This document shows positions 60,577 to 64,000 of a stretch of 64,000 nt of DNA, in pieces (position 1 is the first letter of the stretch; each line of letters starts with the position of its first letter). A program made the translations under genes and the position numbers. A model generated the notes under the pieces. That model searched no databases and had not been told where the DNA came from. It saw only the letters and a list, made by a program, of their open reading frames with translations. This DNA is from Marasmius tenuissimus. Lineage: Eukaryota; Basidiomycota; Agaricomycetes; Agaricales; Marasmiaceae. The DNA lies in contig JAQOTA010000050.1 of the NCBI GenBank assembly GCA_029532415.1, positions 4,154,001 through 4,218,000 of the forward strand, given 5' to 3'.

Positions 60577-61315
60577 ATGTCCACCGAGAAAGTCGTCACC
60601 TACGAAGAGCTCAAGGCAGCAAACAACAAGTCCAAGCTATATGTCGTGATAAGTGGTAAAGGTGAGAGCTGACAGCCAATCACATTCCGTTCGTTTGTCT
60701 GACCGAATTCCAGTTTACGATGCTACCAAGTTCATCGACGAGGTACATTGCTATGGTCTTCAATACCTATTCCCACATACTTAGGGACGTTTCTCGCTCA
60801 GCACCCAGGAGGAGACGAGGTCATCTTGGCTGAGGCTGGCGGTACGTCCTTCTACCCATACCCGGAACTCATAGCACTGCTGACAGTACAACCTCCTTAG
60901 CACACGACGCCACTGAGGCCTTCGAGGATGTCGGGCACTCTGACGAAGCTCGTGCTCTGCTCCCTGAAATGTTGGTTGGAACCTTCGAGGACACTGCCGT
61001 GCGCACTTTTCCATCCGTCGTTCGGAAATTGTTGCTGACTTCCCACAGAAACTTGGTGGCAAGCCGAGCACCTCCAATTCTTCTCACTCTTCAAGCGCGG
61101 CTGCCGCTGTAGAAACCGGTTCCAAGTGCGTTCGTTTCCGTGCACCCATACTCAACCCATCTGACATTTACTCATTTCGTTCCGCACTTCTACCCACTCG
61201 CCTGTCTTGCCTCCTCATCTTACCATGACATTTCCACGACCCCAGCGCGATGTACTTCGCCCCCATCACCCTCCTCGCTGCCTACTTTGCCTGGAGATTC
61301 TACTCCAGTGCTTAA
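60577..61315 (+). CDS. CYB5: Cytochrome b5, tail-anchored
   Basis: Heme electron carrier of the ER membrane serving desaturases, sterol enzymes and P450s. Start MSTEKVVTYEELKAANNKS; exons include VYDATKFIDE, then HPGGDEVILAEAG (first heme ligand His in HPGG), then DATEAFEDVGHSDEARALL (second heme His). The acceptor before HPGG is the inner CTCAG, since the outer TTAG breaks the frame. After the heme domain come KLGGKPSTSNSSHSSS, a Ser/Ala linker, and a C-terminal membrane anchor (MYFAPITLLAAYFAWRFYSSA) in its own last exon. Five introns; the anchor exon sits about 120 nt from the previous one. About 130 residues. Confidence 0.92.
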
Positions 61316-62049
61316 AACATTAGACCCTCCCTTAGAATGGAGGTCTTCCCACGTCGCCGAGTCTCTCACCATCGTCAGCACGATTTCTCTCGGCCGGATA
61401 TCCTCATTGAATTGATACGCCCTGTCGAGAGAGGCAGAACACAAGGCCTCCAGTGGAAGAAACTATCTATTCCTTTTGCACCCACCCCATATCATACGTA
61501 CATTTGCTGTAGCTACTCATGTGCTTCTCGTTGTAATGATTCACATTTCTGGAGGTTAATCTGAGGTCTCGCCAACTTGAGACTCCCATGGAATTAGCCT
61601 CGGCATGTGCTGAGTGTCACGTAGTCGAACCTCCATGAACAGGTGAGCGATGGACAAGCTATCAGAGGCCCCAGACTAAACTCCGGTCGCCGGAGGCCCG
61701 TAAACACGGGTGAGAAAGGGTGCGACGAGTACGGCTTCGCTCTGGTTCGCGGGACATTGCTCAACGGCCGTAATTAGTTCGATTCCATTGGGTGGCCGTG
61801 GAGTTTAGCTCGTGATACTTCAGGTTACTTGGCACGAATAAGTATCAAAGCAACTATGTTCTGGAATTTTGTAAGTAACTAACAACTGGGGCATAGCAAG
61901 ACGATAGCGATGTACAGCAAGAAGCAACACAGTAGCAAAGACAACAGTAAAACGATAGCACGACGAGCAAAAATCAAGAAAACACAGCGCGACTGATAGA
62001 TCGCGTAGATATACCGATGCGAGTCCGACATATTCTCAAACCTAAATTC
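61316..62049. other. Intergenic, 3' of cytochrome b5
   Basis: No gene I can support. No tRNA-like A/B boxes were recognised on either strand. Confidence 0.45.
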
Positions 62050-62304
62050 CTATTCCAACGCCTCAAACCCAATGTCCTCATCCTCCACAACGTTTCCACA
62101 CTGAGGCTGGCGCCAACTTGTAACGTTGATCCCAGCTGCAGTCTGAAAAAGCCATGCTGATGCCTCCTCGAAAGATTGAAGAAACGATCGCCGATAAGTC
62201 GATGTCCAAACCGTGCCGCCTGGAGCAAGGGAAAATTCAGCTTTGCACGGGACGGCCGCCGACCTGCACTCCAAACGGAAGGTGATGGTTAGTACTAGTA
62301 TCAT
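62050..62304 (-). CDS. Possible small ORF or alternative 3' exon of the RNase III gene
   Basis: 84-codon frame with coding-like composition (VPCKAEFSLAPGGTVWTSTY, ending DEDIGFEALE). It starts just downstream of the RNase III stop on the same strand. Splicing from a GT within the dsRBD codons (after AAKMG) to the AG at about 62264 would join it in frame as an alternative C-terminus. It may equally be a chance ORF in the 3' UTR. Confidence 0.2.
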   Translation of the reverse strand: MILVLTITFRLECRSAAVPCKAEFSLAPGGTVWTSTYRRSFLQSFEEASAWLFQTAAGINVTSWRQPQCGNVVEDEDIGFEALE

Positions 62305-62370
62305 GCGCTCCAGAAGAGAAGAAAGGGGACAAGAAAAGGACGAGGGGGAGATATAAGTTCCTGATACTGA

Positions 62371-63739
62371 CTAGACAGCGACACCCAGTTTCTGCAACCC
62401 CATCTTGGCAGCATTGTTCTTCGCAGCCTTCTTCGTGGCGCCTTTCCCTTCTCCGTAGCACTCTCCGTTGATCATAGCCTTGACGATCCAGACCGGCGTC
62501 ATATTGGCACTCTTGCGTGCGATGGCAGGATCAAAGAAGAAGTTCTGGTTCACTCCCTGGCGACCACCACCACCGCTGCTACCAGAGGCGACGTTGGACG
62601 TTCTGTCGATGTACTGGTTCAACGGGTCGTAGCGCCATTCCAAGGACAGGTTCTTCTTTCCAACTGTCTGGTTGAAAAGCGCGAGATAGCCGATCTGGAC
62701 CTCGGGATTGGAGTATCCCGCATGCCTGAGAGGAAGCTCAGCTCCAGACTCTGACTGCGGCGAGGACGGCGGGGAGGGCGTCGGCGAGCTGGACGGGGAA
62801 GACGAAGATTCCGACAAAGAGGGAGGATCCCCAGGGAAAGCTTGGCTGATTGGGGGAAGTCCATGTTGAGCACGTATCATATTGTACGCTGCCATGGCAT
62901 ACGGACGAAAGAGGGCTCTGAGCCAGGGCTTGACGACCTCGAGACCTTGATCAGTATACAACCCTCCCACAAAAGCCTGATAATAGAAAGGATGGTCAAT
63001 ATGGGGTAAGCGAGGGAAGGCAGGCATGGATAGAATACCTCGAAGACGTCAGCTAGAACGATTGTGGTAACAAGATCAATGCGGAGCTCATCGGTGGAGT
63101 GAACGAAAACCGACCTTGTACATGAGGCGAAGCTCGAAGGGCGATTGCTTGCGCAGGGTGAAGGAATAGGCGTAGAGACAGCTGATAACGACGGGATCTG
63201 AAAATCGCTGAGAATCAGGAATTGTCCAGGGCGACAGAACTCTAAAAAGCGTACATGATTGCCAATGTCGTATTCCCGACTATTAACGCACGGGTTTTCT
63301 ATTTGAGAAACATCGGCCAGGAGTAGTTAGAACCTTAACATTCATGTGAGATCAAGCTTACTTACAGTCGACGGTCCTACCCGTAAACCTGGATACATCT
63401 CCAACAGCATCTCGGTGATGACCAGGCTTAAAACTGAATCGCCCAGGTGCTCGAACCTATAAACAGTCATTCAGTCCATCTATTCTTCATATCGGGTCCT
63501 CCATGCTTCGAAACTTACTTTTCATTGTCCGGGCTCAAACTTGTGGGTTGATCCTCGAAGACATGATTAGGTCGACCATAATAACTCCGATGTGTGAACA
63601 CCTTGCGTTCGATGTCGGGAGACTTGAAGCTCGGTAAGGCAGGTAGTGGCGACTCGTCGGAAACCCTAATATAAGCAGCCATGTCATCCCAACCGAAAGA
63701 GAATGGAACAGGAGGCACTCACTGCACCATGGAGGCCAT
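62371..63739 (-). CDS. RNase III domain plus dsRNA-binding domain protein
   Basis: Cleaves double-stranded RNA; could act in rRNA/snRNA maturation or, if mitochondrial, as an mL44-like ribosomal protein. The first exon is short (MASMV), with CA|G split by an intron, then VSDESPLPALPSFKSPDIER. RNase III motifs: HRSYYGRPNH, the signature FEHLGDSVLSLVITEML with Glu and Asp of the metal site, ALIVGNTTLAIM, and HVQADVFEAFVGGLYTDQG with the second Asp and Glu. Correct splicing gives LSLRLFLHPAQAIALRAS before HVQ. A ~60-residue Ser/Pro insert separates the catalytic part from the dsRBD (WIVKAMINGECYGEGKGATKKAAKNNAA). All four acidic residues suggest an active enzyme. No helicase or PAZ, so not a canonical Dicer. 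Confidence 0.85.
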
Positions 63740-64000
63740 AGTAGAACTAGAGCCCACACGAAGCGGAGAGGTGCGCTGGGGGCCCCATCCAGCGGAGTTT
63801 AACCATTCACAGAACAAGAACTCAGCTAGAGAGTCCGCTTTTGGAAATCATGAAAATATCTCCAACAATTTGCATGAGCAGGAAGACATAGGCTGATGAT
63901 CGGAAGGGTCAAGCACTACAAGCATCTCGGTTCCTTATTCTATCACATGTGTGTGGATTCAGATTTCTGACACTCGGTGAGAGAATGCAGAGAATTGAAT
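63740..64000. other. Terminal stretch
   Basis: 5' flank of the RNase III gene. Nothing else recognisable before the window ends. Confidence 0.4.

Overview
This window is nuclear DNA from a filamentous basidiomycete, most likely an Agaricomycete (mushroom-forming fungus). The evidence is dense protein-coding genes on both strands, many GT-AG introns of about 45-65 nt per gene, short intergenic gaps, and fungal gene content: an ERMES subunit, fungal sedolisins, an NAD-type Mtd1, and a Ser/Thr-rich membrane protein ending in a VANE-type tail. I found no tRNA, rRNA, CRISPR or autonomous transposon. Gene models were assembled by reading exons across splice sites by eye; inner exon borders are reliable where stated and the first exon is the weakest point elsewhere.

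Layout. 1-8 kb: a partial basic nuclear-type protein, TFIIB, a small secreted protein of unknown function, and (minus strand) a Ser/Thr-rich single-pass membrane protein. 8-15 kb: the THO subunit Tex1/THOC3 (minus), a gamma-tubulin complex component, and a Tls1/C9orf78 splicing factor. 15-20.5 kb: two tandem secreted sedolisins (minus). 21-28.7 kb: a B-box/DUF2009 protein, PRPP synthetase, Pet117 (minus), eIF3m and a STIMATE-family membrane protein (minus). 28.9-33 kb: Sec18/NSF and protein phosphatase inhibitor 2. 33-39.4 kb: a GH18 chitinase (minus), a serine/threonine dehydratase, Pet100 (minus) and an M28 aminopeptidase. 39.4-41.4 kb: a gene-poor gap holding a ~330-bp imperfect palindrome. 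41.4-50.7 kb: Mtd1, Orm1 (minus), a Virilizer-type m6A writer subunit and Mdm34 (minus). 51.5-64 kb: farnesyl diphosphate synthase, an MFS drug transporter (minus), a large FG-repeat nucleoporin with an N-terminal membrane helix (minus), cytochrome b5, and an RNase III/dsRBD protein (minus).

Most genes are conserved housekeeping genes with no cluster logic. Weak themes are RNA handling (TFIIB, Tex1, Tls1, Virilizer, RNase III, FG nucleoporin), mitochondrial biogenesis (Pet117, Pet100, Mdm34) and secreted hydrolases (two sedolisins, chitinase, M28 peptidase). The observations most worth a second look are the membrane-anchored FG nucleoporin with a POM121-like layout, the Virilizer homologue, the palindrome in the gap, and two single-base reading-frame breaks (in SEC18 and in the Ser/Thr-rich membrane protein) that are either assembly errors or real lesions.
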